The translations under genes were made by a program, and so were the position numbers. Below, piece by piece: positions 8,865 to 19,500 of a DNA stretch of 64,000 nt. How positions within the stretch are numbered: the first letter of the stretch is position 1; each line of letters opens with the position of its first letter. The notes beneath the pieces are model-generated. The model saw nothing but the letters and a program-made list of their open reading frames with translations, did no database searches and was not told where the DNA came from. The DNA is from a virus: positions 1 to 64,000 of IMG/VR virus record IMGVR_UViG_3300026097_000020; one strand, 5' to 3'.

Positions 8865-9743
8865 ATGGAAATTTTGAGGCTTACCTCAACAACACCACAA
8901 GTAACCATTGAAGTTACAGATCCAAATACGGAGTACGGATATTCTGTTTTGGATATGTCGGATGCCTCAACAGTTAGCGGTAACGTTACCTCAGATAATA
9001 GCTCCGAAGTTGTAATATCTTTTAGCAAAGACTACGACTCCGAATATCGAGTAACAATCGATGGCACTGAATATTTCTATACTGTAGTTAGGCCATATGT
9101 TGATCCCAATACTCTTGGCAGCACATCAACAGAAGTAGCCGAATATACTCAACATGAAGAGCTGGCCAGGGCAATAATTGATTCTGTTGTAATTGAAGGT
9201 TTTTATTATCAAAAGAAAGTTATTCAAACAGTGGGCTTGGGGGCAGACTACCTACCCCTTTGGGCTAATGTAAAGAAACTTAATAAACTTTACGAAAACA
9301 ATACCCTAGTTTATGATGCTTCAGATCCAGACTCTTACGAAATGAGTTATAAGCTAACAGATGACAAAACTGCAATTACTATAGATTATGACGGAATGAT
9401 TAACAGGGCAGAAGGAGCAAATCTTGTTCTGCCTCAGGCAATGTCAGATCTTTGGGACATGCATTTTGGATACAGAGGTTTTGCAAAAACATTTGATTAC
9501 ACATTAAACGTTGAAGTTGGCTATAAGAGAATACCCTCAGAAATTTCTAGAGCGGCGACACTCCTTGTAGAAGATATTAAATGCAACAAGCTAGAGTATG
9601 TTGAAAGATACGTCAAAGATTACAATACAGATCAGTTTAAAATCAAGTTTGATGATCGAGTTTTCGAGGGTACCGGCAACATGATCGTAGATAAAATTCT
9701 TTCTAAATATGCCAAGTCTATTAGGACAATCGGAGTTCTGTAA
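8865..9743 (+). CDS. Probable head-tail connector/adaptor protein
   Basis: 292 residues. The N-terminal ~90 residues look like a beta-sandwich (TTPQVTIEVTDPNT). The rest is mainly helical with EELARAIIDSVVIEGFYYQKK and a second helical block near the C-terminus (AATLLVEDIKCNKLEYVERY), like adaptor proteins that bind beneath the portal. ATG 8865 directly follows the preceding stop; an in-frame TTG at 8841 is less likely. The assignment rests on helical pattern and on position third after the capsid; no motif is decisive. Confidence 0.6.
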   Translation: MEILRLTSTTPQVTIEVTDPNTEYGYSVLDMSDASTVSGNVTSDNSSEVVISFSKDYDSEYRVTIDGTEYFYTVVRPYVDPNTLGSTSTEVAEYTQHEELARAIIDSVVIEGFYYQKKVIQTVGLGADYLPLWANVKKLNKLYENNTLVYDASDPDSYEMSYKLTDDKTAITIDYDGMINRAEGANLVLPQAMSDLWDMHFGYRGFAKTFDYTLNVEVGYKRIPSEISRAATLLVEDIKCNKLEYVERYVKDYNTDQFKIKFDDRVFEGTGNMIVDKILSKYAKSIRTIGVL

Positions 9744-10192
9744 TGGTTGCCTGTGAAGACACAGACTTCATGTTTCCCATGCTAGCTGATATATATCACC
9801 CCACTATGGAACAAAGTTCTTATGGTGGCGTTGCTAAGACCTGGATGTTAGATAGAACAATTGCGGGTAACTTTTCTCCAGCAGGAGCAGAAACGAAAGA
9901 AGAACTTGTTGTAAATGTAGACCTAACTCAAGACTCTTTGATCCTCGGCAGAATACGTTCAGACCTCAGAATTTCTGACAGAGAAGACTCAAATTCTTTA
10001 ACTAGCATCTTAATAACTAATATTAGAAGTGCTTCGGGGGACACTATTTATTCTGAAACAGCTGGCCCCAGGGCAAACAAGGCCACAATCTATGAGGTAG
10101 CAACCCAACAGCCATTCGTAAATCCTTTTGGAAAAATCGAACACTACAGGGTTATTCTGAGAAGATCAGAAAATCAGGGGGTCATCTCTTGA
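9743..10192 (+). CDS. Probable head-closure (stopper) protein
   Basis: 149 residues, beta-rich, starting in a TAATG overlap with the adaptor gene. The sequence includes KTWMLDRTIAGNFSPAG and EHYRVILRRS near the end, similar in organisation to small beta-barrel head-closure proteins. The place between the adaptor and a gp10-like protein is the standard place for the stopper. Identification is by synteny and secondary structure pattern only. Confidence 0.55.
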   Translation: MVACEDTDFMFPMLADIYHPTMEQSSYGGVAKTWMLDRTIAGNFSPAGAETKEELVVNVDLTQDSLILGRIRSDLRISDREDSNSLTSILITNIRSASGDTIYSETAGPRANKATIYEVATQQPFVNPFGKIEHYRVILRRSENQGVIS

Positions 10193-10866
10193 TAAGGGTT
10201 ACCTTTCATGCAAACGAGTTTGCAAAAGATATGAAGAATATAATTGGCTATGCAGAGGGATTTTTGCAGGGGGCAGAGTCAGGCAAGACAGCAATGATAG
10301 ATAGTCTAGGCAAAGAGGCTATAGAAGAATTAAAAAACTATATTGATATTAACGCAAGAGTCAGTCCAATGACCTTGCACCATGTTTATGAATGGTATCA
10401 AACAGGTAGTCCGGCAGCCAGACTATTTGATATTGATTACAGAACCATTGCTGGATCTGGCTTAACAGTTAATTCTACTTTTCGCCAGTCCATGACCGTA
10501 AGCAGTGGCTCTAAAGTTCCATTTTATAATAAAGCAAGAATTATGGAAGAAGGCGTTCCAGTTGTTATCAGACCTAAAAGATCAGAAGTTTTGGTTTTTG
10601 AAAAAGATGGAGAGAAAATCTTTACAAGAAAGCCAGTAACTGTTGTAGATCCTGGTGGAGAGGCGGTACAGGGAGGGTATGAAAGAGTTTTTGATGCATT
10701 TTTTAATCAGTACTTTACGCAATCATTCTTAAGACACAGCGGGATTATGAGAAATTTGGATAACCCAACTCCATTTTCTGCTAACTTTGGAAAAGCAAAA
10801 CGAGGCGGCAAATCTGCGGGAATGTCTGTGGGATATAGATGGATGACACAAGGAGATATCGCATGA
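10189..10866 (+). CDS. HK97 gp10-like neck/tail-completion protein
   Basis: 225 residues with a TTG start overlapping the previous stop (TTGA) and preceded by a G-rich AGGGGG sequence. Early helical segments with EAIEELKNYIDINARV followed by MTLHHVYEWYQTGSPAARLF fit the gp10-like family at the head-tail interface. The C-terminal Gly/Arg-rich end is probably flexible. It is translationally coupled on both sides by 4-nt overlaps. Confidence 0.6.
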   Translation: MIRVTFHANEFAKDMKNIIGYAEGFLQGAESGKTAMIDSLGKEAIEELKNYIDINARVSPMTLHHVYEWYQTGSPAARLFDIDYRTIAGSGLTVNSTFRQSMTVSSGSKVPFYNKARIMEEGVPVVIRPKRSEVLVFEKDGEKIFTRKPVTVVDPGGEAVQGGYERVFDAFFNQYFTQSFLRHSGIMRNLDNPTPFSANFGKAKRGGKSAGMSVGYRWMTQGDIA

Positions 10867-11663
10867 GTCCGGTAACCAATCCAGCAGTAATGATTAATCA
10901 TTATTTAGCTTATCAAGTAAAAGAGATACTTGGCAACTATTTTGGTATGCCAATGTTTTTTCTTCCCTCTACACCAACAGACATTCAGTCTTTATATGAA
11001 GGATTTCCTGCAGCCAGCGAAGATCAGCCTTTTGCTGTTTATGAAAGAATGTTTAAGATGCGTAAGGGATCATTTCCTCACTGTAAGTGCGAACAGCTTC
11101 TGTACTATATTTATAAAAATGGTTCACTTTCTGATGCAGAACAGGCAGCGGTACTTTTTGAAACAACACAGCTAATTTATGATCTTATGGATCGTGGAGA
11201 CGAATCAGCTCAAGAAGTAAATGCTTGGCAAATCGCTAGCCTTAACTCAAACGGAAAGTATCAGCCAGTAGAAAACGGAACAGAATTCAATCCAGTCTTT
11301 TTTCACGAAACTAAAGTCTTTCAATTAGAAGAGACCAGAGATATTATTGATTTTGCTACAGCTAAAACCTACTTTGGAAATAAGATTATTGTTGACTACG
11401 AGTATCACGCTCAAGATTTCAATAATGCAAAGCCGACAACAAAAAATATTTTAGATGCAGTGTGGGCTGGGGCGTGGAATTCATCAGCCACATACGATTT
11501 ACTAGACGTGGTAAGTTATTCTAATAACAATTGGTTGGCCGTAGAAGAAAATACAAATCAGGCACCGCCAGACAGTCTTTCTTGGAGAAAGATTGTTACA
11601 GAATTTAACACAAATAATATACCAAGATCTATAACAGTACAAAACGTGCCACCAATAGACTGA
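10863..11663 (+). CDS. Probable tail terminator with C-terminal carbohydrate-binding-like module
   Basis: 266 residues from an ATGA overlap with the upstream gene. The N-terminal ~190 residues are a mixed alpha/beta domain starting NPAVMINHYLAYQVKEIL, in the place where the tail terminator gene lies before the major tail gene. Residues about 205-255 contain WNSSATYDLLDVVSYSNNNW, then NTNQAPPDSLSW, which has the aromatic spacing of the short CBM5/12 chitin-binding-type module. That module is unusual on a terminator. It could face outward on the virion. Terminator assignment is by position; the module is by pattern. Confidence 0.55.
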   Translation: MSPVTNPAVMINHYLAYQVKEILGNYFGMPMFFLPSTPTDIQSLYEGFPAASEDQPFAVYERMFKMRKGSFPHCKCEQLLYYIYKNGSLSDAEQAAVLFETTQLIYDLMDRGDESAQEVNAWQIASLNSNGKYQPVENGTEFNPVFFHETKVFQLEETRDIIDFATAKTYFGNKIIVDYEYHAQDFNNAKPTTKNILDAVWAGAWNSSATYDLLDVVSYSNNNWLAVEENTNQAPPDSLSWRKIVTEFNTNNIPRSITVQNVPPID

Positions 11664-11685
11664 ATTAATTATTCTATAAAACGGC

Positions 11686-11694
11686 TGTTATACT
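11686..11694 (+). promoter_or_regulatory. Extended -10 promoter for the major tail gene
   Basis: TGT plus TATACT (11689-11694). The transcript would begin near 11701 and carry about 45 nt of leader, the longest seen here, ending in AGAAGAGG before ATG 11747. A longer leader may help high expression of the tail tube protein. Confidence 0.6.
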
Positions 11695-11746
11695 TATAAC
11701 GAGGAAACGCGCCTACTACTTCAAAACGAAAGAAGAGGTGAAAAAT

Positions 11747-12403
11747 ATGGCATATTCACGCGGTTCAAGTGCAAACATCATTGTTGGTGCAGCTGCACTT
11801 TTCACGTATGAGCCAGCTAGCGGTGCAAGCCTGCTTAGCGATGCCGACCTACCCGACGTTGTAGAAGACGTTACCTACAAAGACACTTTGCAGGATGACG
11901 CCGAATACCGTAACGTTGGATACACCATGAACGGTTTGGAAGTTGTCTTCCAGCCCGACTTTGGTGAGGTTCAGGTCGATCAGCTACTTGACGTAGCTCG
12001 ACTCTACAAGCAGGGAATGCAGGTTAACCTTAACACTGCCTTTGCTGAGTCAACACTTGAGAACCTTCTGTTTGCTATTGCTGGTAAGGACGAAGACCTT
12101 GCTACCGCTGGCTCCGGAGAGTTCGCAGAGGGCAACCCAGTTATGAATCTTTCTGCTGGTGACATTGGAGAATGTCCCGTAGAGCGCGGTCTCGTAGCTG
12201 TTGGTCCAGGTACTGGTGACTGTGAAATCGGTCAGGGCATTGAGCGCATTTATGCTGCTTACCGTGCTCTATCAATCGAAAACGTAACAGTTTCCGCTAA
12301 GCGTGACGAGCCTACAATGTACGAAGTTTCTTTCCGTTTGCTACCAAACGACAGTGCTTCTTACGGTAAAATTGTAGACCGTACGCTAAACCTAGTATCA
12401 TAA
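11747..12403 (+). CDS. Major tail (tube) protein
   Basis: 218 residues, highly optimised codons and a strong ribosome binding site, flanked by its own promoter and terminator, as expected for an abundant protein. It opens MAYSRGSSANIIVGAAALFT and contains the repeated beta pattern EYRNVGYTMNGLEVVFQPD and a conserved end YEVSFRLLPNDSASYGKIVDRT. ATG 11747 is preferred to the in-frame GTG 11738, which overlaps the ribosome binding site. Tail tube proteins stack as hexamers around the tape measure; the tape measure and chaperone genes follow directly. Confidence 0.82.
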   Translation: MAYSRGSSANIIVGAAALFTYEPASGASLLSDADLPDVVEDVTYKDTLQDDAEYRNVGYTMNGLEVVFQPDFGEVQVDQLLDVARLYKQGMQVNLNTAFAESTLENLLFAIAGKDEDLATAGSGEFAEGNPVMNLSAGDIGECPVERGLVAVGPGTGDCEIGQGIERIYAAYRALSIENVTVSAKRDEPTMYEVSFRLLPNDSASYGKIVDRTLNLVS

Positions 12404-12430
12404 TAATTTAATATAATTTAATAGCTTAAC

Positions 12431-12458
12431 TGCCCAGGCATTTTGTCTGGGCAGTTTT
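12431..12458 (+). terminator. Terminator after the major tail gene
   Basis: TGCCCAG (12431-12437) and CTGGGCA (12447-12453) form a perfect 7-bp stem with a 9-nt loop, followed by GTTTT. The T run merges into the next promoter's extended -10, so termination and re-initiation are a few bases apart. Confidence 0.85.
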
Positions 12459-12466
12459 GCTATAAT
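12458..12466 (+). promoter_or_regulatory. Extended -10 promoter, leaderless geometry
   Basis: TGC plus TATAAT (12461-12466), then 6 nt to ATG 12473. There is no room for a ribosome binding site, so the chaperone mRNA is almost certainly leaderless. Confidence 0.7.
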
Positions 12467-12472
12467 ATATAG

Positions 12473-13156
12473 ATGGCTACTAAAATTTATGAAACTGCAA
12501 CAATACATCTAGTTGACGGAACAGAACTTTACATTATTCCCTTAAAGCTAAAATATCTTAGAGAGTTTATGGAAACCTTTGAGTTTGTCAAAAAGGCAGA
12601 AGATGACTTTGAGGCAATGACTTATCTTGCAGATTGTGCAAGAGTAGCCATGAAGCAATATTATCCATCTATCAAAACTTTAGAAGATGTGGAAGATAAT
12701 ATAGATATGCCAACAGTTTATTCTATTATAGATATTGCTGCGGGAATTAAAATAAAAAATCAAGAATCGGAAATTAAAGAGCAAGCGACTGATAGTGGAT
12801 CTACATGGGATGATCTAGATCTTGCAAAGATTGAGGCAGAAGTTTTTCTTCTTGGTATTTGGAAAGACTATGAAGATCTAGAAACTTCAATGTCTATGCC
12901 AGAAATTATATCTACCCTCGGATCTAAAAGAGATCTTGACTATGAAGAAAAAAAGTTTTTGGCAGCAATTCAGGGCGTTGATCTGGATAAAAATGGCGGC
13001 AACTCAGAACAAAATAAATGGGAAGAGATGAAGGCCAGGGTATTTAGTGGTGGACAAACCAATGATCCTAATGATATAGTATCTTATCAGGGTACTAAGG
13101 CTCAACAGAATGGCTTTGGGATAGGCCTGGGGCTTAATTATGAAAAAATTAGTTAA
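12473..13156 (+). CDS. Tail assembly chaperone, long form
   Basis: 227 residues. The N-terminal ~100 residues (HLVDGTELYIIPLKLKYLREF through IDMPTVYSIIDIAAG) are clearly paralogous to the shorter downstream gene, while residues ~105-227 are a unique acidic extension with a Gly/Asn-rich end. This mimics the G and GT pair of lambda, in which a common N-domain occurs with and without an extension, but here as two separate genes. Chaperones of this type recruit the tail tube protein to the tape measure. A heptamer A AAA AAT (12754-12760) sits at the domain boundary; a -1 slip there would stop at 12775-12777. Confidence 0.75.
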   Translation: MATKIYETATIHLVDGTELYIIPLKLKYLREFMETFEFVKKAEDDFEAMTYLADCARVAMKQYYPSIKTLEDVEDNIDMPTVYSIIDIAAGIKIKNQESEIKEQATDSGSTWDDLDLAKIEAEVFLLGIWKDYEDLETSMSMPEIISTLGSKRDLDYEEKKFLAAIQGVDLDKNGGNSEQNKWEEMKARVFSGGQTNDPNDIVSYQGTKAQQNGFGIGLGLNYEKIS

Positions 13157-13163
13157 GTGATTG

Positions 13164-13172
13164 TGTTATAAT
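13164..13172 (+). promoter_or_regulatory. Extended -10 promoter for the short chaperone
   Basis: TGT plus TATAAT (13167-13172). Transcription from about 13179 would give a 26-nt leader with AGAAAGGAAAA before ATG 13205. This gives the short chaperone and tape measure a supply independent of the long chaperone. Confidence 0.6.
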
Positions 13173-13204
13173 TAATAGTGCCTTTAGAAAGGAAAACACA
13201 AAAA

Positions 13205-13522
13205 ATGGCAACTACTGTAAATGAACAAAAAACCGTTAGTCTAATTGACGGTACACAAATCAATGTGCGTCCACTTAAAATCTCACTACTTCGTGAATTT
13301 ATGAAAAAATTTGAAGGGATTGCCGAGGTAGCCGACAGCAATGATAAGTCAATGAATATTCTTATGGAGTGTGTGCAAATCGCCATGAGACAGTACAGTC
13401 CAGAGCTTGCAGAAAACAAAGAGCAGCTTGAGGAAAATCTAGATTTGCCAACCGTATATAAAATTGTTGAAGAGGCTTCGGGGGTCAACATGTCTTCGAT
13501 TAACGATATCGTTAATCCATAA
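13205..13522 (+). CDS. Tail assembly chaperone, short form
   Basis: 105 residues, aligned along nearly its whole length with the first ~100 residues of the upstream chaperone. Shared features are MAT at the start, L.DGT, PLK, LREFM, FE, AM.QY.P and N.D.PTVY.I. It lacks the acidic extension. ATG 13205 is chosen because it aligns with the paralog start; an upstream in-frame GTG (13178) falls at the predicted transcription start and would add nine unmatched residues. The gene lies directly before the tape measure, the usual chaperone position. Confidence 0.75.
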   Translation: MATTVNEQKTVSLIDGTQINVRPLKISLLREFMKKFEGIAEVADSNDKSMNILMECVQIAMRQYSPELAENKEQLEENLDLPTVYKIVEEASGVNMSSINDIVNP

Positions 13523-13543
13523 TACATGAGAGGGTTCTGATGA

Positions 13544-16500
13544 ATGGCTGATGCCAATGCCAACATTCGGATAGGCGTTGATACGTCTGCTGCTTTAGCA
13601 GAAATTAAAAACCTGCAAAGGCAGATTTCTCTATTCCATAGCTCTATGGCCGCAAGCGGTAAAGCCGCTGCTGATCAGTCTGCTCGTATGCAGGCAAACC
13701 TTATGAATAGCATTAATGCTACTCGTGGGTTTACTGCTCGAATGACGACAATCTCTACAACTACAGATTCTTTTACTAATGCCCTTGAAAAGAACAAGCT
13801 TTCTATGGGGCAATACTTTCGGTATGCTGGAGGGGCTACAAAAAGTTTTGGTAGCCTCTTTAAGTCTGAGTTTAATACAATATCTAAGGTTGCCAGAGAA
13901 AGAGTAAAGGATTTACAGACTCAATATATCAAGATGGGTCGTGATGCCGACGGCGCCATGAAGGCTATTGCTGTTAGGCCAACCACCCTAGATATGAAAA
14001 ATCTGGGAACGCAAACAGCGATTGCAGCTCAGAAACAGCAACTATTTAATCAGCTAATTCGTCAAGGCTCTACCAACCTTCTTAACTGGGGTAAAAATAC
14101 ACAGTGGGCTGGTCGTCAGCTTATGGTTGGCTTTACTATCCCTCTTACAATCTTTGGCACCGTCGCCGCAAAAACCTTTATGGACCTCGAGGAACAGGCT
14201 ATTAGATTTAAGCGTGTTTATGGTGACATGTTTACAACTGATACTGAAGTTGATGAAGCACTTGCTGGAGTAAAAGAATTAGCTAGCGAGTTTACAAAAT
14301 TTGGTGTTGCGGTAGAGGATACTATCGACCTAGCAGCTAGCGTTGCACAAATGGGTGCTATGGGGGCCGATCTAACCAATCAGGTTACACAGGCTACGCG
14401 GCTTGCCGTTCTAGGTGGAATTGAGCAACAAGATGCACTAGATACTACGATTTCACTAACTAACGCTTTTGGTTTGGCAACTGAAGAGCTTGCTGGTAAA
14501 ATTGCATTCTTAAACGCAGCTGAAAACCAAACAATTCTTTCTATTGAAGATTTTAACGAGGCCATTCCTAAAGCTGGTTCTGTTGTTAAGCAGCTCGGTG
14601 GAGATGTGGAAGATCTTGCCTTCTTCTTAACAGCCATGCGTGAGGGCGGCATTAATGCTAGCCAGTCAGCAAACGCACTCAAATCATCGCTTGCTAGATT
14701 AATCAATCCTACCGAAGTTGCTAAAGAAAAAATGGCGGGATTTGGAATTGACATTCTTGGCATCGTAAACGACAATGCCGGAAATCTTAGAGAAACAATT
14801 CAGGTACTTGCGGTAGAACTAGACAAGCTAGATCCATTAGATAAGTCTCGTGCCATTGAGCAATTGTTTGGAAAATTTCAGTTTGCAAGAATGTCTACTC
14901 TTTTTGAAAACATTGTTAAGGAGGGTAGTCAGGCAAACAAGATTTTAGAGCTGACAACAAACAGCACTGAAGAACTTGCAATTATTGCAGAAAGAGAGCT
15001 GGGGAGGGTATCAGAATCTCCAGCATATAAATTTAAAAAAGCTCTTGAAGAAATTCAAGTGGCCCTAGCTCCAATTGGAGAGGCCTTCCTTAAACTGGCT
15101 ACTCCAATTATTGAATTTGGTACCAGAGTAATGGATCAATTTAATAATTTGAGCGATGGTGCAAAAACTTTTGTGGTAGGTCTTACCGCTGTTCTTGGTG
15201 TTGTTGCTCCAGCAGTACTTATGGTCATTGGTCTTGTTGCTAACGGTATTGCAAACCTGGTTAAATTTGGCCAGCTTGTTGCAAGAGCCTTTGGGTCCTC
15301 TAGAACTTCTAGCAACAATCTGACAGAGCAGCTAAACTACATGAATGCTGAACAGGTTGAGTCAGCTGCAATAGCTGCTTCTTTGGAGCAGGCACATTCA
15401 AGACTAACTCAAGAATTTACTGCCGAGGCTGGTGCAGTAAATAAATTAACAGCAGCATACACTAGAGCAATTGAAAAACAAAAATTAATGATGATGTCTG
15501 GTCCTGGTGCTGCAAGGACTGGTGGACGAGTCGGAGCAAAGGTTAAAGGATACAACAAGGGCGTTGTTTCTGTACCAGGAAGCGGTAATAAAGATACTGT
15601 ACCAGCTATGCTTACTCCCGGCGAATCAGTAATCCCCGCCGAAATGACTAAGCGGTACGCACCCTTAATTGAAGCAATGGTTGCGGGTGCAATTCCCGGA
15701 TATAACAGGGGTAGAAATCCTTATCAAAGATCTCACATTACTGGGCAACTAGATCCTAACGATCCTAACGTGTTTAGTCAATTGCAGGCTATGTATCCAG
15801 GCACTTCTGCGGCACAGCTTCAAAACTTTGAAGTTCTTTCAGACCTAACAATGGACCTTCCTGAATGGATGAACCAAGATCTAAGGCCAAAATCTGGAGG
15901 CATTGCCCCAGACCAGTTTGATTTTTCTTCTAAGCAAACTAAAAATAAGCTTCTAGCTACTTCTAAATCAGCCGCCCAAGATATGGGTCTTGAGCTTGGA
16001 GATGAATATCTTTCTGGACTTTCTCAGGGTTTTGAGGATGAGATTACAGACAGGGCATCAAGTCTTGCTAGACAGAGGGGCGTAAATGTAACAGACCCAA
16101 TTCTTAGTGAGGCCAGAGAAGAAGTTCTAGAAAAAGCTAGAAAACAAGGCGGAAGCAGAGGCCTGTTGGCAGAAGGTCTTCAGCGTAAAGCAACAACTGT
16201 AGGAAGCACAAGGGCAGCTCTCGGAGGGCAGGAAGACGCCAAGCTTAGGAAAATGCTCGAGCGAGGAGAAGCTAAGGTAGTTCGCGGAACGGGTGGAGGA
16301 CTTTCTGTATTTTCCGCCAATGCTGACGGCAGCCAGGGGCCAAAGATCGGAAGATTTTCTGGTGGCTCTAGTGATCCAGAATTGCAAAAATGGTTTAACG
16401 AAGGTGCCGACCCCAAGAAACTTCCACCTAAATATAAAATGCGAGGATCTAGCTCCACGCCTAGAGCGGGCACATACGAGACTCGTACCAGAATGGCAAA

Positions 16501-19500
16501 CACGCCTGGTGGAATTTCCTCCAGAGCTACAGAGCAAAGACAGCAAGCCAGAAAAGACTTTAACGATCAGGCAGCAAAGAGTGCTCAGACTAATTCAGAA
16601 TCAAAACGCACAAAAAGAATTGCAAAAGATACAGTTGATGGATACGCTAATGAACTAAAGCGTGGAAAGAAAAAGGTACAGCAAACAGCTAAGGAAAAGG
16701 CTAAGCTAGAGCAGCAAAGCAAGGATCGTTTATATGGTGGGGCACAGCCAACACCACAAGAAAAAGCCGCTAGAAGACAAGCTGAGAAAAGAGCAAAGCA
16801 AGACGCTGCTCAGCAAAGAAGGACTGATCGTTTACGCAGAGAACAAAACCAACGAATGTATGGTACTCAAAACGTTACACCTGAAATGCGGGCCGCCAGG
16901 AAACAACAGGAAAATCTTGAAAAACAACGCAGGGCTACGCTTAAGCAGCAGCAGAAAAATAATCAGACTCAAACGAGAATTGTTAATCAGGAACAAGTAA
17001 ATACAAAGAAGCTTAGTGTTGTAGAAAGACTTAAAGAAAGAGCTTTGCGTCGTCAACAGGCAAGACTTACTAGAGAGCAAGCAGTATCAGCACGAGCAGC
17101 CGCTGGAGGTGGGATGGGTGCTGGAAGAATGATGGGTGTTGGCATGGCCGCATCTTCTGCTGTAATGATGGGCTCGATGGCACCAGGAAAAGTTGGAGAG
17201 GTTGCCGGTAGTTTGATGGGGCCTGTCATGGCCTTGAGCATGGCTCTGCCAATGTTGACTAGCCCTATAGGCGTTGTGGTGGCTGCCCTTGGAGCATTGG
17301 GTGGTTCTCTTTGGTTCTTGAATAGTTCATTTAACAAGGGGGCCGAAGAGGGTATGAAGATGGCAGAGGCTTTTGGCGTGGGCTCCAAAGCGATAAAGTC
17401 GTTTGCTGAAAATGCAGGAAATGTTTCTGCTGGCGAAATTATGGATAAACGTAGAGAAGAAGCCGGTCAGATACTTAATATTCAGCCTGGCAAGTCTACC
17501 TTTGGAGAAACATTCTTACAGGGCGATCCTGGAAAGGAAATGGTTGAAAACCTAAGAAAGACCTTTGAGAGTGGTCAATCTATGGGGGATGTCAGATCAG
17601 CTCTTATAAATCAAATGGGTACTGCAATTGCTACAGGTGCATTGTCCGCTGGTCAAGCCAGAAGCATTGTTGCAGAGTTGGCAGAAGAGATGGGGGACTA
17701 TAACTTAGGCATTCAGGTAAACGGAGAATTACTTTCAATGTTTGGCCCCGACGGAGAAGATCTTTTAGAAAATCCCCTCGAGCTTAGAGTTAGACTTGTT
17801 GAAGAAAGCAGAGAGAATATAAGAAGGATGGGTCAGCTTGTTTCCGAGCAGGGTCCAAGAACAGCTGGCAGAATAGGTGGAAACGTTGCTATTGGTGGTG
17901 GGGTTGGGGCAGCAGCTGGAGGGTTGGCTGCAACTCAAACAGGAATTGGAAATAGGATTGCCACTCAGCTTGCTGGAGGAATTGCCAAAATAGCTGCAAA
18001 GGCTGGTGCCCGAACAGCGGCCACAGCTGCCGCCGGAACTGCGGCTGGACCAATTGGAACAGCTATTGGTGCTGTTGCGGGAATTGGTTTGGGTATAGCA
18101 GACGCAGCAAAGTACATGAAAGACTTGGGTGTACTCACAGGAGGATTTGTCGCTAGTGGAGCCATGGCACTACAGCAACAGCAAGAGCTTTTAGACTCGT
18201 TGCAACTTGACTATGAAAAGAGAATTCAAATTGCAGATGCTGCTGGCGACACGGCAGAGGCAGAAAGATTGCAAAATCAATATATAGAAGATCGAGCAGC
18301 ACTGTTAGAAGAAAATGCAAAAACGACTCAGGCATTCTTAGACACCTACTCAGAGTTTGACATTCTTTCAAAACGAGCTACTTCCGATAGTCTTTCAAAA
18401 CAGCTTTCTTCACTTTACGAAGATCAACCATTGATGCAGGCCCAATTAGATTCTCTGGTCCAACAAATCGAGGGACTCGACTTTAACTTCTTTGCAGATT
18501 CCGAAAAAGAAATACAATTAAAGATGTCTCTTCTTTCTGGAGACTTAAGTCCAGGAGCTCTTTCAAGTCTTCTTAATTTAGATGACGACACGATTGACGT
18601 TGGCGTTAACCTGCTTGCCAAACTTGGTCAGGCTGAAGGCAATAGGGCTCTTTCATTAATGAGTATGTTTGTTGACAATGAGGGAAACCCAATAACAGAA
18701 CAACAAACAAAATTCTTAGCTACAGTAGACGCAGCTCCATCAGGAGCGGAAGCTACCAAGTATCTAGACTTATTCCAGGAAATTCAAGAAATTGGTAACG
18801 TAGCCAATATGCAGATAGTTTTGGATTATTATTTAAATGATCCAAATGCAGCTTCACGGTTATCTGGTCAATTAAATGAAATTAGAAATATTGCAGCTCA
18901 AAACGAGGGTAGCTTAAGCATAGACGTTTTCTCTAACGTTTTCGATGATCCAGAAGCGAGAGAAGCTTTGATGGATTATGCTGATGAATTTGATGCCCTT
19001 CCAGATTCTATGAAAATAGAGTTTATAGAGTCGTTTACAAAGCTTTACAATGTTGATGGTGATCCAGATGAGTTAGCGGCTTTTCGTGCAGAGGAGGGGT
19101 CAGATGCAACACGAGGAGAGTTTGATGTTTCTCGGGCAGATAGGCTGGTTAGAGGTGCTATGGCCGAGGGGGCGGCCTCCGATTTTGATGAGGAAACCGA
19201 CACCGGCGGTGGAGGAGGCGGAGGACCACAGGCTTCTGAGCTAGATGACATTATCAAAAAACTAAGAGATGTAAGACTCGCTACTATCGATATGACAAAA
19301 GGATGGGAAGCATCTAGGGATAAACTAGAAGAGCTTTTCGGAGACGGCAAAGACATCGATGTGTTTGATGGCCTAAAACAAAGAATGCGTGGCATGGGGC
19401 TAGGCGAAAATCTTATCGATGTCATCGCCGGTATGCCAGCCGAAGAGTACGAAAGAAGAAAGAATCAACTATTTACATTTGACGAAGCTGGGAACATTAC

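Noticed and set aside
13157-13204. Programmed frameshift joining the two chaperone genes
   Set aside because: The two frames do not overlap and the gap has its own promoter and ribosome binding site; both genes carry the same N-terminal domain, so a fusion would duplicate it.
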